A stretch of 64,000 nucleotides of DNA, from positions 2,094,735 to 2,158,734 of the forward strand of contig CAVZFC010000019.1 in assembly GCA_963774445.1 (NCBI GenBank), given 5' to 3'. Below the pieces are notes generated by a model. That model was given only the letters and a program-made list of their open reading frames with translations, was not told the origin of the DNA and made no database searches. The first letter of the stretch is position 1, and each line of letters opens with the position of its first letter. Of this stretch, positions 40,820 through 49,961 are shown in pieces. Position numbers and translations under genes: made by a program. The DNA comes from CAVUQH01 sp963774445. Its GTDB lineage: Bacteria; Myxococcota_A; Polyangia; Haliangiales; Haliangiaceae.

Positions 40820-41323
40820 TCAGCTGTCGCGGAAGGCGTCCTTGTCGGCGCCGCCGCCGAACAGCTTGCCCAGCTGCGAGGCCTCGAGCAGATCGCTCAT
40901 CCGCTGGCCGCCGTGTTTGGCGATGATCTCGTCGTCGTACTGGTCGGCCAGCACCGCCAGGTCGGCCACGGTGGCGAGCAGCTCTTGCGGATCCAGCGTG
41001 TCGCCGCCGAGCAGCGAGTGGGTGATCAAGACCAGGCTGGCCCGCTCGGCGTAGGCGAAGGCGCCAAAGCGCAGCTGCGCGTTGGTCTTGAGCAGGTAGA
41101 GCGCCAGCTCGGGGTTCATGTTGACCCCCTTGACCAGCTGGGCGATGCAGCGCACCTGCGCGCGCTCGTTCTCCATCGGCACCACGTTGAGCATGACGAA
41201 GGTCGAGCCCTGCTTGACGACGAAGACCCGCTCGTCGAGCTTGCGATGGGCCGGGTTGCCCTTCAGCGCCCGCTCGATCCGCTCCACCGTGGACCGCTCT
41301 TTCGCATTCATGGGCGCGTTCAT
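40820..41323 (-). CDS. YbjN/CesT-like chaperone-fold protein
   Basis: The 167-aa product has no signal peptide. Its core (about 30-150) resembles the YbjN or type III secretion chaperone-like fold: an alternating alpha/beta pattern with VRCIAQLVKGVNMNPELALYL and FGAFAYAERASLVLITHSLL. Such proteins bind peptides. It lies 10 bp downstream of a small gene of unknown function and upstream of the pseudokinase gene, all on the minus strand, so a common role is possible. No secretion-system genes are present in the window. Confidence 0.6.
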   Translation of the reverse strand: MNAPMNAKERSTVERIERALKGNPAHRKLDERVFVVKQGSTFVMLNVVPMENERAQVRCIAQLVKGVNMNPELALYLLKTNAQLRFGAFAYAERASLVLITHSLLGGDTLDPQELLATVADLAVLADQYDDEIIAKHGGQRMSDLLEASQLGKLFGGGADKDAFRDS

Positions 41324-41333
41324 TGCCCCGATC

Positions 41334-41741
41334 CTACCGCGGTTCGCCGCCGAGGTCGCGCTCGAGGACCGTCTCGGTGATCTCGCTGACCAGCTCCACC
41401 AGGTCGCGCCGCAGCTGCGGCTCGAGCGGTAGCTCGCCGGCGCGAACCGCCCGCAGGATCGACCGCATGCCGCCGATGCACTGGCGGATCTCCGGCTGCA
41501 GCGGGCTGACCGGAGCGTCGGCCTCGGCGTGGATGGTCTTGCGCAGGTCGGCGATCAGCTTCTCGCAGGTCATCAGGTGACCGGTCGCGCCGGCCGACGA
41601 CAGATTCTCGGCGATCCGCTCGAGCCAGGCGATGTAGCGCTCGAGCGGGTGCCCCGTGTCCGGCCGCCGGCGCACCTGCGTGGTCGCCTGGTCGCCGAAG
41701 CTGTCCTCGGCGGTGGGCGCACGGTGGATGTCTCGGGCCAC
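41334..41741 (-). CDS. Small helical protein of unknown function
   Basis: The 135-aa product is predicted to be mostly helical, without a signal peptide or membrane span. It has a polar N-terminus (about 1-35), then amphipathic helices (YIAWLERIAENLSS, CEKLIADLRKTIHAEAD, RRDLVELVSEITETVLE). Cys residues are at about 59 and 88. It is not recognised. It precedes the YbjN-like gene by 10 bp and is divergent from the ABC transporter gene. Confidence 0.6.
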   Translation of the reverse strand: MARDIHRAPTAEDSFGDQATTQVRRRPDTGHPLERYIAWLERIAENLSSAGATGHLMTCEKLIADLRKTIHAEADAPVSPLQPEIRQCIGGMRSILRAVRAGELPLEPQLRRDLVELVSEITETVLERDLGGEPR

Positions 41742-41861
41742 GGTACCCCCACTCTAGCAGGGGCCGCGGCGCCGGCGCACGAGGATCCTTCGGGCCCTCG
41801 TGCGGCTGTTGGCCGCCGCGCTCGCCCTGCGGCTCGGGGCGCGGTAAACAACGAGACTCGC

Positions 41862-43673
<1,812 letters not shown>

Positions 43674-43814
43674 CCTCCAACCGGGCGCACGCGCGGCGTT
43701 GTCTTTGGCAACGTTGCCGCTCGCGCTGGGTCAACCCGCCACGCCGCCAACTCGCCATCTGGGCGAAACATCTGGGATACACGCTGGATCCCGATTTGCT
43801 TCGACTGTGGTTCG

Positions 43815-44687
43815 ATGGCCTGGCGCGCTCTCGGTCTTCCTTCGCGCCTTTGCGGCGCGGCCCTCGCGGTGGCGCTGTGCGCCTGCGCGACCAGCCAGGG
43901 GGACTCCGGCGACGGCGGCACCGGCGGCCCGATGGTCCCTGACGCGCGGGCAGTAGCCGATGCTCGCCCGCCGGGGCCCGATGCCGCGCTCGCCGACGCC
44001 GCCAATCCCGCCGACGCGCATCCCGCGCCCGACGCCGCAGGCAGCCCTGACGCCGCGCCCGCGCCCGACGCCGACGGCGCCGACGGCGGCGGCACCGTCG
44101 TCTACGCCCACACCATCACCATCGACGGCCTCGACGACTTCGACGTCACCAGCGAGACCCTGCCGACGTCGTCCGCCGGCTACGCCGCGTACGTCGCGTG
44201 GGACGCCCAGTACCTCTACCTGGGGATGAACGGCGCCGACGTCTCGTCCGTATCGGGCAAGCGCTTCTGGGTGATCTACCTCGGCGGCGCCGGCGGCACG
44301 ACCACCGGCGTCACCTACAACACGCAGCAGCCAGCGCTGCCGTTCGCCGCCCGCTATCACGTCCGCTGGAAGGCCGACAACACCTACACCAACGCGCTCG
44401 AGTGGGACGGCGGCGCGTGGGTCGACGCCGCCTGGACGTTCACCGGCGACATCTATCAGACCGGCACGTTCGTCGAGATGCGCATCCCGCTGGCCGACAT
44501 CGGATCGCCGTCGTCGATCGACCTCCTGGTCAGCATGGTCAACGAGACCGACAGTGTCGAGGCGACCTACGCCGCCGCGCCGTCCGCATCGATCGCCGCC
44601 GACGGTTACGACCCGGACTTCAGCCGCTACTTCTCGTTCGACCTGACCAGCGCCGCTCCGCCGGCGTCCCAGGCGACGCTGCCCTGA
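43815..44687 (+). CDS. Lipoprotein with CBM9/DOMON-like C-terminal domain
   Basis: The 290-aa product has a lipoprotein signal ending CAC (about Cys24), a long Asp/Ala/Pro linker (about 40-95) and a beta-sandwich domain (about 98-285) with ITIDGLDDFD, AYVAWDAQYLYLGMNG and FVEMRIPLADIG, typical of the CBM9-like or DOMON-like families of secreted proteins. It probably binds carbohydrate or heme; that is inference. The start at 43815 precedes an Arg-containing n-region. The 141-bp gap before it shows nothing recognisable. Confidence 0.65.
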   Translation: MAWRALGLPSRLCGAALAVALCACATSQGDSGDGGTGGPMVPDARAVADARPPGPDAALADAANPADAHPAPDAAGSPDAAPAPDADGADGGGTVVYAHTITIDGLDDFDVTSETLPTSSAGYAAYVAWDAQYLYLGMNGADVSSVSGKRFWVIYLGGAGGTTTGVTYNTQQPALPFAARYHVRWKADNTYTNALEWDGGAWVDAAWTFTGDIYQTGTFVEMRIPLADIGSPSSIDLLVSMVNETDSVEATYAAAPSASIAADGYDPDFSRYFSFDLTSAAPPASQATLP

Positions 44688-44698
44688 CGCACCGCCGG

Positions 44699-45100
44699 TC
44701 AGTCCTTCATCGGCTTGTAGATCTCGACCTCGATCTCGGCCGGCCACCAGCGCTCGTCAACCTTGGGGCGGTGGAAGTTGCCGTGGTCGATCTGTTTGCG
44801 GATGGCGACGTTGACGGTGAAGAAGCCGGCCTGGGTCGGCGTGCCGACCACCGTGCGCTTGGCGACGTCGAAATGCAGCCCGGGCGGCAGGCCCGAGATC
44901 TCGATCTCCGGCTCGGTGATGTAGTTGTCTTGCCAGGTCAGCTCGCCGTGGAACGGCTTGCCCACCTCGCCGCGCGTGGTCAACAACTCGATGTGGTCAA
45001 CGCTGTGCCCGTTGTCCGGCTCGGCCGGCTCGGGCTGGGTGCCGGCGCAGGCCGGCGCGGTGGCGACGAACAGCAGGCTGATGAGCGCGATCCGGACCAT
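44699..45100 (-). CDS. Lipoprotein with putative Ig-like domain
   Basis: The ATG at 45100 gives a lipoprotein signal (MVRIALISLLFVATAPAC). The 133-aa mature part has one putative immunoglobulin-like (He_PIG-type) domain with ISGLPPGLHFD and GTPTQAGFFTVNV. It is convergent with the preceding lipoprotein gene, the stops being 11 bp apart. The function is unknown. Confidence 0.65.
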   Translation of the reverse strand: MVRIALISLLFVATAPACAGTQPEPAEPDNGHSVDHIELLTTRGEVGKPFHGELTWQDNYITEPEIEISGLPPGLHFDVAKRTVVGTPTQAGFFTVNVAIRKQIDHGNFHRPKVDERWWPAEIEVEIYKPMKD

Positions 45101-45131
45101 GGGGCCATTATCCGGCCGGGCGACCGACTGT

Positions 45132-45150
45132 CCACTGTTTGCCACAGTGG
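45132..45150. repeat. Inverted repeat upstream of the Ig-like lipoprotein gene
   Basis: CCACTGT and ACAGTGG flank a 5-bp spacer TTGCC, 32 bp upstream of the minus-strand lipoprotein start. The perfect 7-bp arms suggest an operator. The region between this lipoprotein and the small gene at 45315 contains nothing else I can name. Confidence 0.35.
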
Positions 45151-45314
45151 CGCGCGTACGCGGTTACGCAGGCGCAAGACGAGTTGCGCACCGACTGGAT
45201 CCTGGAGCACGCAGCTCACCCCACCTTGCCGCCGGTTGCCGGCGCTGTGGGGCAAACTCCACAAAGTCGCGACCGGGCACGCGGCGTGCATACCATTTGG
45301 GGAAGGAGGCTACC

Positions 45315-45455
45315 GTGAGCCAACGTTCCCAAGAGACCGATCGAACCGAGCAGACTCGCGAGCGCGAACGTCGCGACGAACGACTTGCCCGTCGCGACAA
45401 GGACGAGGAGCTCGAGCGCCACCTCGCGGTGGCCATCGATCAGGCGACCGACTGA
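45315..45455 (+). CDS. Very small, highly charged protein with a strong ribosome-binding site
   Basis: A near-perfect Shine-Dalgarno (GGAAGGAGG, 45301-45309) lies 5 nt before a GTG. The product is 46 aa, extremely rich in Arg, Glu, Asp and Gln (RERERRDERLARRDKDEELE), predicted to be a single charged helix. There is no signal peptide. The 3' end overlaps the convergent helix-hairpin-helix gene by 16 bp. The strong ribosome site argues that it is real and well expressed; the function is unknown. Confidence 0.5.
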   Translation: MSQRSQETDRTEQTRERERRDERLARRDKDEELERHLAVAIDQATD

Positions 45456-45970
45456 TCCAGGCTGTCGCCGGGCTCCGGCTCGGCGGCGCGAGCATAGGCC
45501 TCACTGCCCGTCCACGACTGGGCCGGGGAGGTTTGTGCGCGCTCGGGCTGCGGCGCGGGCGCATCAGTAGGTGGGGCGACCGTCACCAGGGCGGTCAGCT
45601 GTTCCAGGGTCTGGGCACCAATCCCCTTGACCTGTGCCAGGTCGCTCACGGTGGCGAATTGCCCCAGGTTCTCCCGCAACGACAGGATGCGGCGGGCGCG
45701 CAGGCGGCCGATGCCCGGCAGGGCGCAAAGCTGCTCCAGCGTCGCGCGGTTGAGATCGAGGCGCGAGGCCGGCGCGGCCTCGGCGGCTGCTGGCCCCGGC
45801 GCGCGGCTCGGCGGCGGCGCCTCGTCGGTCAGCACCCAGCCGTCGTCGATCTCCTGCATCGTAAGCCGGGCCGGCCCGGCCGCCGCCGGCGCCGCGACGT
45901 TCGCGGCTCGCTCGCTCGCCAGTGACCAGCCGTCTTCGCGGTCTGCTTCTCGGATCTCGTTCGCACGCAT
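45440..45970 (-). CDS. Helix-hairpin-helix protein (ComEA-like core)
   Basis: The 176-aa product has an acidic, Ala/Pro-rich N-terminus (about 1-68), a double helix-hairpin-helix DNA-binding module (about 70-130: LDLNRATLEQLCALPGIGRL and LAQVKGIGAQTLEQL) and an Ala/Pro/Glu tail. Unlike ComEA it has no membrane anchor, so a cytosolic DNA- or protein-binding role is likely. A GTG directly before the ATG at 45970 is an alternative start. Confidence 0.75.
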   Translation of the reverse strand: MRANEIREADREDGWSLASERAANVAAPAAAGPARLTMQEIDDGWVLTDEAPPPSRAPGPAAAEAAPASRLDLNRATLEQLCALPGIGRLRARRILSLRENLGQFATVSDLAQVKGIGAQTLEQLTALVTVAPPTDAPAPQPERAQTSPAQSWTGSEAYARAAEPEPGDSLDQSVA

Positions 45971-46110
45971 CACGTTTCCCCTGACAGCCTACCCTACGCC
46001 GGTCGCCGTCCACGCGCCGCCGCCGGCCACCAGCAGCTACTAACATGGGATACTCGCGCGGTGATCCACCGCGACGAGCTCGAGGCGGCCCGGGAGTAGG
46101 GCGCATCCCC

Positions 46111-47043
46111 GTGTCGTCTCCCCGCCCCGACGCCTCGCGTGCGCTGGTCCTGGTCGGCCTGGGCGCGGCGTCGATCAGCTTCGCGCCGATCCTGGTCAAA
46201 GCGGCCGTCGGTCACGGCGTCGGGCCGACGGCGGTCGCCATGTGGCGCGTGCTGATCGCCGCATCGGTGCTGCTGTCGTTCGCCGCGCTGCGCTGGGGCC
46301 GGCGGATGCTCCTGCCCCGGCGGGTGCTGGCGATGGCGGTGATCACCGGGGTCACGTTCGCCGCCGATCTGTGGGTATGGCACCGCGCGATCGTTCGCAT
46401 CGGCGCGGGAATGGCGACGATCCTCGGCAACACCCAGGTGTTCTGGACGGCGCTCCTGGGCCGGGTGTTGTTTGCCGAGCCGCTAACCCGTCGCTTCGCC
46501 GCCGCAGCAGCCATGGCGTTCGCCGGCGTCGCGCTGCTGGCCGGCGTCGGCTCGTCGATCGAGATGTCGGCAGACTACCTGGTCGGCGTCGGCCTGGGCC
46601 TGGCCACCGGCGTGGCCTACGGCGCGTACATCATCACGTTGCGCCACTCCAACGGCGTCTTCGCAACCCCCGGCGAGGCGCGCGGCCTGGGGCCGTTGGC
46701 GCGCGCGGCCCTGGTCCTGGCCTGGGTCATGCTCGTCGCCGGGGTTCTACTCGCCGCCATCGCCGCGCTCGAGGGGCACACCGCGGCGCCGCCCGACACC
46801 ACTGCCTGGCTCGAGATCGTGGCCCTGGCACTGGGCGTGCAAATCGCCGGCTGGGTGCTCATCTCGTCGGCGCTGCCCCGGCTGCCGGCGGCGCGCGGCG
46901 CGCTGATGCTGCTGCTTCAGCCGACCCTCGCGGCGGTGTGGGGCGCGCTGATCTTTGCCGAGGATCTGGCGCCGCTGCAGCTGTGCGGCGCGGCGCTCAC
47001 GCTCGGCGGGGTCTACCTCGGCAGCGCGCCGCCCCGGCGCTGA
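46111..47043 (+). CDS. EamA/DMT-superfamily transporter
   Basis: The 310-aa product has ten predicted membrane segments arranged as two EamA halves (SISFAPILVKAAV... and ...PAARGALMLLLQPTLAAVWG). Members export amino acids or other metabolites; the substrate is unknown. I chose the GTG at 46111; the frame is open to an ATG at 46045, but that extension is polar and Gly/Arg/Pro-rich. The stop forms TGACGTCA with the stop of the convergent YkgJ-family gene, 2 bp apart. Confidence 0.8.
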   Translation: MSSPRPDASRALVLVGLGAASISFAPILVKAAVGHGVGPTAVAMWRVLIAASVLLSFAALRWGRRMLLPRRVLAMAVITGVTFAADLWVWHRAIVRIGAGMATILGNTQVFWTALLGRVLFAEPLTRRFAAAAAMAFAGVALLAGVGSSIEMSADYLVGVGLGLATGVAYGAYIITLRHSNGVFATPGEARGLGPLARAALVLAWVMLVAGVLLAAIAALEGHTAAPPDTTAWLEIVALALGVQIAGWVLISSALPRLPAARGALMLLLQPTLAAVWGALIFAEDLAPLQLCGAALTLGGVYLGSAPPRR

Positions 47044-47045
47044 CG

Positions 47046-47588
47046 TCAGTCGTCTTCGCCGGCTCCGGGCACCGTCACCGACTCCGCCTGCAGCGGATCC
47101 ATGAGCGGCGCCGGGATGCGCTTTTCGAAGTCGATCCAGATGCGCCGGTCCTCGCGGCAGTCGAAGCGGCGGCAGGTGGCCGGGCGCTGGTCGTAGCAGG
47201 TGCAGCCGCCGGTCTTCTGATCGATCTTCAGGCAGTAGCCGTCGGCACCGCGCTTGAGGATGTACGGACGATCCCACTCCCACTCGAAGATCCCATCCTC
47301 GAGATCCTGCACCGCCAGCGTCACCTTGAGCTGGCAACAGCGCGCCTGACACAGATGCAGCCGGTCGGAGCAGTCGATGTCGGGACCCTCGACGGTGTGC
47401 TTGTCCGGCTCGACCTTCAGCCGCACGTTGTGGCGCGTGCTGAGGCCGGCGCGCTGGCGCAGCTTGTCGAACAGTCGCCGGTGTCCCTCGGCCAGCGTTC
47501 CCCGCGAAACCAGGATCTCGATCAAGGTGTCGAGCACCGCGCGCAGCTCTGCGACCTCGCGGTCGCGGTCGTCCATGGAACCCGGCAT
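47046..47588 (-). CDS. YkgJ-family Cys-cluster protein
   Basis: The 180-aa product contains the zinc- or iron-chelating Cys cluster of the YkgJ family: CSDRLHLCQARCC, then GYCLKID, CTCYDQRPATCRRFDC. The N-terminal 50 residues form a helical extension. It probably binds an iron-sulfur cluster or zinc; the function is not established. A second in-frame ATG lies at 47576. Confidence 0.8.
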   Translation of the reverse strand: MPGSMDDRDREVAELRAVLDTLIEILVSRGTLAEGHRRLFDKLRQRAGLSTRHNVRLKVEPDKHTVEGPDIDCSDRLHLCQARCCQLKVTLAVQDLEDGIFEWEWDRPYILKRGADGYCLKIDQKTGGCTCYDQRPATCRRFDCREDRRIWIDFEKRIPAPLMDPLQAESVTVPGAGEDD

Positions 47589-47604
47589 GGCCGGATGATA
47601 GCAG

Positions 47605-48606
47605 TCAGCTGGCCCGGGCGGCGTCGGTGCGGGCGGCGGCCTCGGCGAAGCGGCGCACGATCTCGCCCGTCGGCTCGATCTGGTCGATACCGTCCACGCT
47701 CTTGCCCGCCTGGAAGAAGTCCTTGTAGCTCATCCCCTTGAGCGAGGCCCGCTTGAGCTGCCACACCGACTTGAGCGAGTAGTACATGCGCGCGTAATGC
47801 TTGGTCCGCGGGTGGCGCAGCAAGCGGCGCATGATCGGGTTCGCCCGGGTGCCGATCTTGCGGATGTACGGCGTGGCGATCACCGCCACCGGCACCCCGC
47901 TGATCTTGTCGGTCAGCACGATGTCGTCGGCGTGGGCCGAGACGATCGCGCGCTTGTAGTCGTCGTGGGCGCGGCACTCTCGCGTGGCGATGAATCGCGT
48001 GCCCATCTGCACCGCGGCGTAGCCGAGGTCGAGGGCGCGGACGAAGTCGTCCTCGTCGCCGATGCCGCCGGCGCAGACCAGCGGCACGCCCAGGTCGCCC
48101 AGCTCGTCCATCAGCGTTTCGGGCGAGCGCCCGCCGGCGTGACCGCCCGCGCGATCATTGACGCAGATCAGCCCGTCGACACCGCCGTCGAGGGCGCGCA
48201 TGGCCCACTTGCGCTCGGTGACGTCGTGGTAGACCGTGCCGCCGGCCGCGTGTACCCGGTCGACCACCCAGCTGGGATTGCCCAGCGCGGTGATGAAGAA
48301 GCGGACGCCTTCCTCCAGCGCCACGTCAACCCACTTGCGCATGCGGTCGAGGTAGACCTGCGACGATTTCTCGACGATGGCGTTGAAGCCGATCGGCCGG
48401 TCGGTGATGCCGCGGATCAGGCGGATGCCCTCGCGCAGCTCGTGGCCGTGCACGTACGACATGGAGATCGGTTGGATGATGCCGATGCCGCCGGCGGCCG
48501 AAACCGCGGCGACGAGCTCCGGGTTCGAACACGGATACATGGCGCCGCAGATGAGCGGCACGTCGATCCCGAGGGCGCGGGTGAAGGGCGTGTCCAGGCG
48601 CGACAT
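47605..48606 (-). CDS. Nitronate monooxygenase/FabK-like flavoenzyme
   Basis: The 333-aa TIM-barrel flavoprotein starts at the ATG at 48606 (MSRLDTPFTRALGIDVPLIC); the frame is open 13 codons upstream. FMN-binding and family motifs are present: AAGGIGIIQP near residue 40, NDRAGGHAGG in the middle and VCAGGIGDEDDFVRALDLG with VQMGTRF in the C-terminal half. It would oxidise nitroalkanes or reduce an enoyl-thioester. It is followed by a divergent small gene cluster. Confidence 0.82.
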   Translation of the reverse strand: MSRLDTPFTRALGIDVPLICGAMYPCSNPELVAAVSAAGGIGIIQPISMSYVHGHELREGIRLIRGITDRPIGFNAIVEKSSQVYLDRMRKWVDVALEEGVRFFITALGNPSWVVDRVHAAGGTVYHDVTERKWAMRALDGGVDGLICVNDRAGGHAGGRSPETLMDELGDLGVPLVCAGGIGDEDDFVRALDLGYAAVQMGTRFIATRECRAHDDYKRAIVSAHADDIVLTDKISGVPVAVIATPYIRKIGTRANPIMRRLLRHPRTKHYARMYYSLKSVWQLKRASLKGMSYKDFFQAGKSVDGIDQIEPTGEIVRRFAEAAARTDAARAS

Positions 48607-48676
48607 CTGGCCAGCGTACGCGGCCGCGTACGGGCGACCAAGCACCTTTGTCGGTGAGCGCGATTCGCGATCGTCG

Positions 48677-48832
48677 CTAGAAGATGTAGTTCGCGATCGC
48701 CAGCGCGAGGCCGACCAGGGAGATGACGATCGAGGCCGTTCCGATCTCCGAGCGACGCGCGTCGGCCGGCATCGGCACGATCGCCGAGGCCACTCGCAGG
48801 CGGGGGTGAACGGTCTGTGGTTCGGGAGTCAT
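48677..48832 (-). CDS. Micro membrane protein, 51 aa
   Basis: This short minus-strand frame encodes 51 residues with a polar N-terminal half (MTPEPQTVHPRLRVAS) and one clear membrane span (about 33-51: ASIVISLVGLALAIANYIF), ending in Phe at the membrane edge. No strong ribosome site is visible, but the composition is protein-like. It lies 70 bp upstream of the nitronate monooxygenase-like gene on the same strand. The function is unknown. Confidence 0.4.
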   Translation of the reverse strand: MTPEPQTVHPRLRVASAIVPMPADARRSEIGTASIVISLVGLALAIANYIF

Positions 48833-48924
48833 CGACACCGCAGAGTTGCATCCGGCGGGCCAAGCGACAGGGCCGGGAGTAAGGGCCGGCGCTGCGTGAA
48901 TCCGAGCAGTTGGATCGTGTCGGA

Positions 48925-48951
48925 GGGGCGCCTACCGAGGCCGGGCGCCCC
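48925..48951. repeat. GC-rich inverted repeat in the 184-bp gap before the truncated hsp33
   Basis: GGGGCGCC and GGCGCCCC are separated by 11 bp. It lies between the small membrane protein gene (minus) and the truncated hsp33 (plus). A hairpin is likely in RNA, but its role is unknown. Nothing else is recognised in 48833-49016, in particular no frame encoding the missing Hsp33 N-terminus. Confidence 0.3.
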
Positions 48952-49016
48952 CGATCGGGGCCTGCGGGCCTGGGGCTGTGGCCCTTTGCCCGGCACGCGC
49001 CCGCGGGTATGGTTCG

Positions 49017-49679
49017 ATGATCGACGCGACCGAGCTCGGCGCGCGCGCGATGCTCGGCAACGCGCACGCGCTGGTGTCGGTGACGCCGGGCGAGCGGCCG
49101 AGCATCGGTGACGCGATCGGCCGCACGGGACACGTCAGCGTGCTGCGCGACGTCGGCCTGGAGGAGCGGTTCACCGGGCGCTCGCCGCTGGTGTCGGGCG
49201 AAATCGACGCCGACATCGAGAGCTACCGCTGCACCAGCGAGCAGATCGACAGCGCGTTGGCGTGCGAGGTCGATCTGGCGACGACGACCGAGGTGCGGGC
49301 GGCTGCCGGCGTGCTGGTGCAGTGCATGCCGGGTGGTGAGGCCGAGCCGCTGGTTGAGAAGCTGCGCCATCGCCTGCGCGACGGCGCGCTCATGGAGGCG
49401 ATGGGCCAGGGTGCTTACGCCGAGGATATCGTCCGCGCCCTGCTGGGTGACGTTGCTTCGACCCTCGAGGTGCTCGACCTGCGGCCGGTCCGGTTCGAGT
49501 GCCGGTGCAGCGAGGAGCGCGCGCGCGGCGCGCTGGCGGTGATGCCGGCGGTCGACCTCGAGGAGATGATCCGCGAAGACGGCGGCGCCGAGATCACCTG
49601 CGACTTCTGCCGCGACCAGTATCGCTTTCCCGGCCAGGCGCTGGAGGAGCTCCTGGCCGCTCGCCGCGCCGGATCGTGA
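49017..49679 (+). CDS. Hsp33-like redox chaperone lacking the first about 70 residues
   Basis: The 220-aa product aligns with Hsp33 from the middle of the N-terminal domain onward. The SEQ motif of the core (SEQIDSALACEV) and the C-terminal zinc switch (CRCSEER ... CDFCRDQY, all four Cys) are intact. Full-length Hsp33 is about 290 aa; the first two to three strands and helices are missing. I chose the ATG at 49017; an in-frame GTG lies at 48978, and an in-frame stop occurs at 48897, so no full N-terminus is possible in this frame. It may be a shortened functional form or a decaying gene. Confidence 0.7.
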   Translation: MIDATELGARAMLGNAHALVSVTPGERPSIGDAIGRTGHVSVLRDVGLEERFTGRSPLVSGEIDADIESYRCTSEQIDSALACEVDLATTTEVRAAAGVLVQCMPGGEAEPLVEKLRHRLRDGALMEAMGQGAYAEDIVRALLGDVASTLEVLDLRPVRFECRCSEERARGALAVMPAVDLEEMIREDGGAEITCDFCRDQYRFPGQALEELLAARRAGS

Positions 49680-49731
49680 TCGCGTCGCCGGCGCACGTGG
49701 CGTGGGTGATGCGTCCGGTCGCGTGCTGATT

Positions 49732-49757
49732 GGCCACATTGTCCGACATGTGTGGCC
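49732..49757. repeat. Nested palindrome upstream of the M36 protease gene
   Basis: GGCCACA (49732-49738) and TGTGGCC (49751-49757) flank a small central palindrome TGTC-C-GACA (49740-49748). The element lies 53 bp after the hsp33 stop and 204 bp before the protease ATG in a 282-bp gap. It could be an operator for the protease or a hairpin ending the upstream transcript; no U tract is present. Confidence 0.35.
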
Positions 49758-49961
49758 CCAGATCGCAGCGAAAAGGCCACCCGCGACGTGGACCCGCCGA
49801 CCCTGCGACGTGCGGGTCGCCGCAACCGAGGTTCTCGTTTTGCCTTGTTAGGGGCGTGCGCTTGCTGGCCAAGCAGCGAGCGGGCCAAATGCGAAGGCAT
49901 CGTCGTCGCAGTCGGGAGCTCGTCGGCGAGACCCCCACCCAACGTTCGAAAGGAGCCGGGT

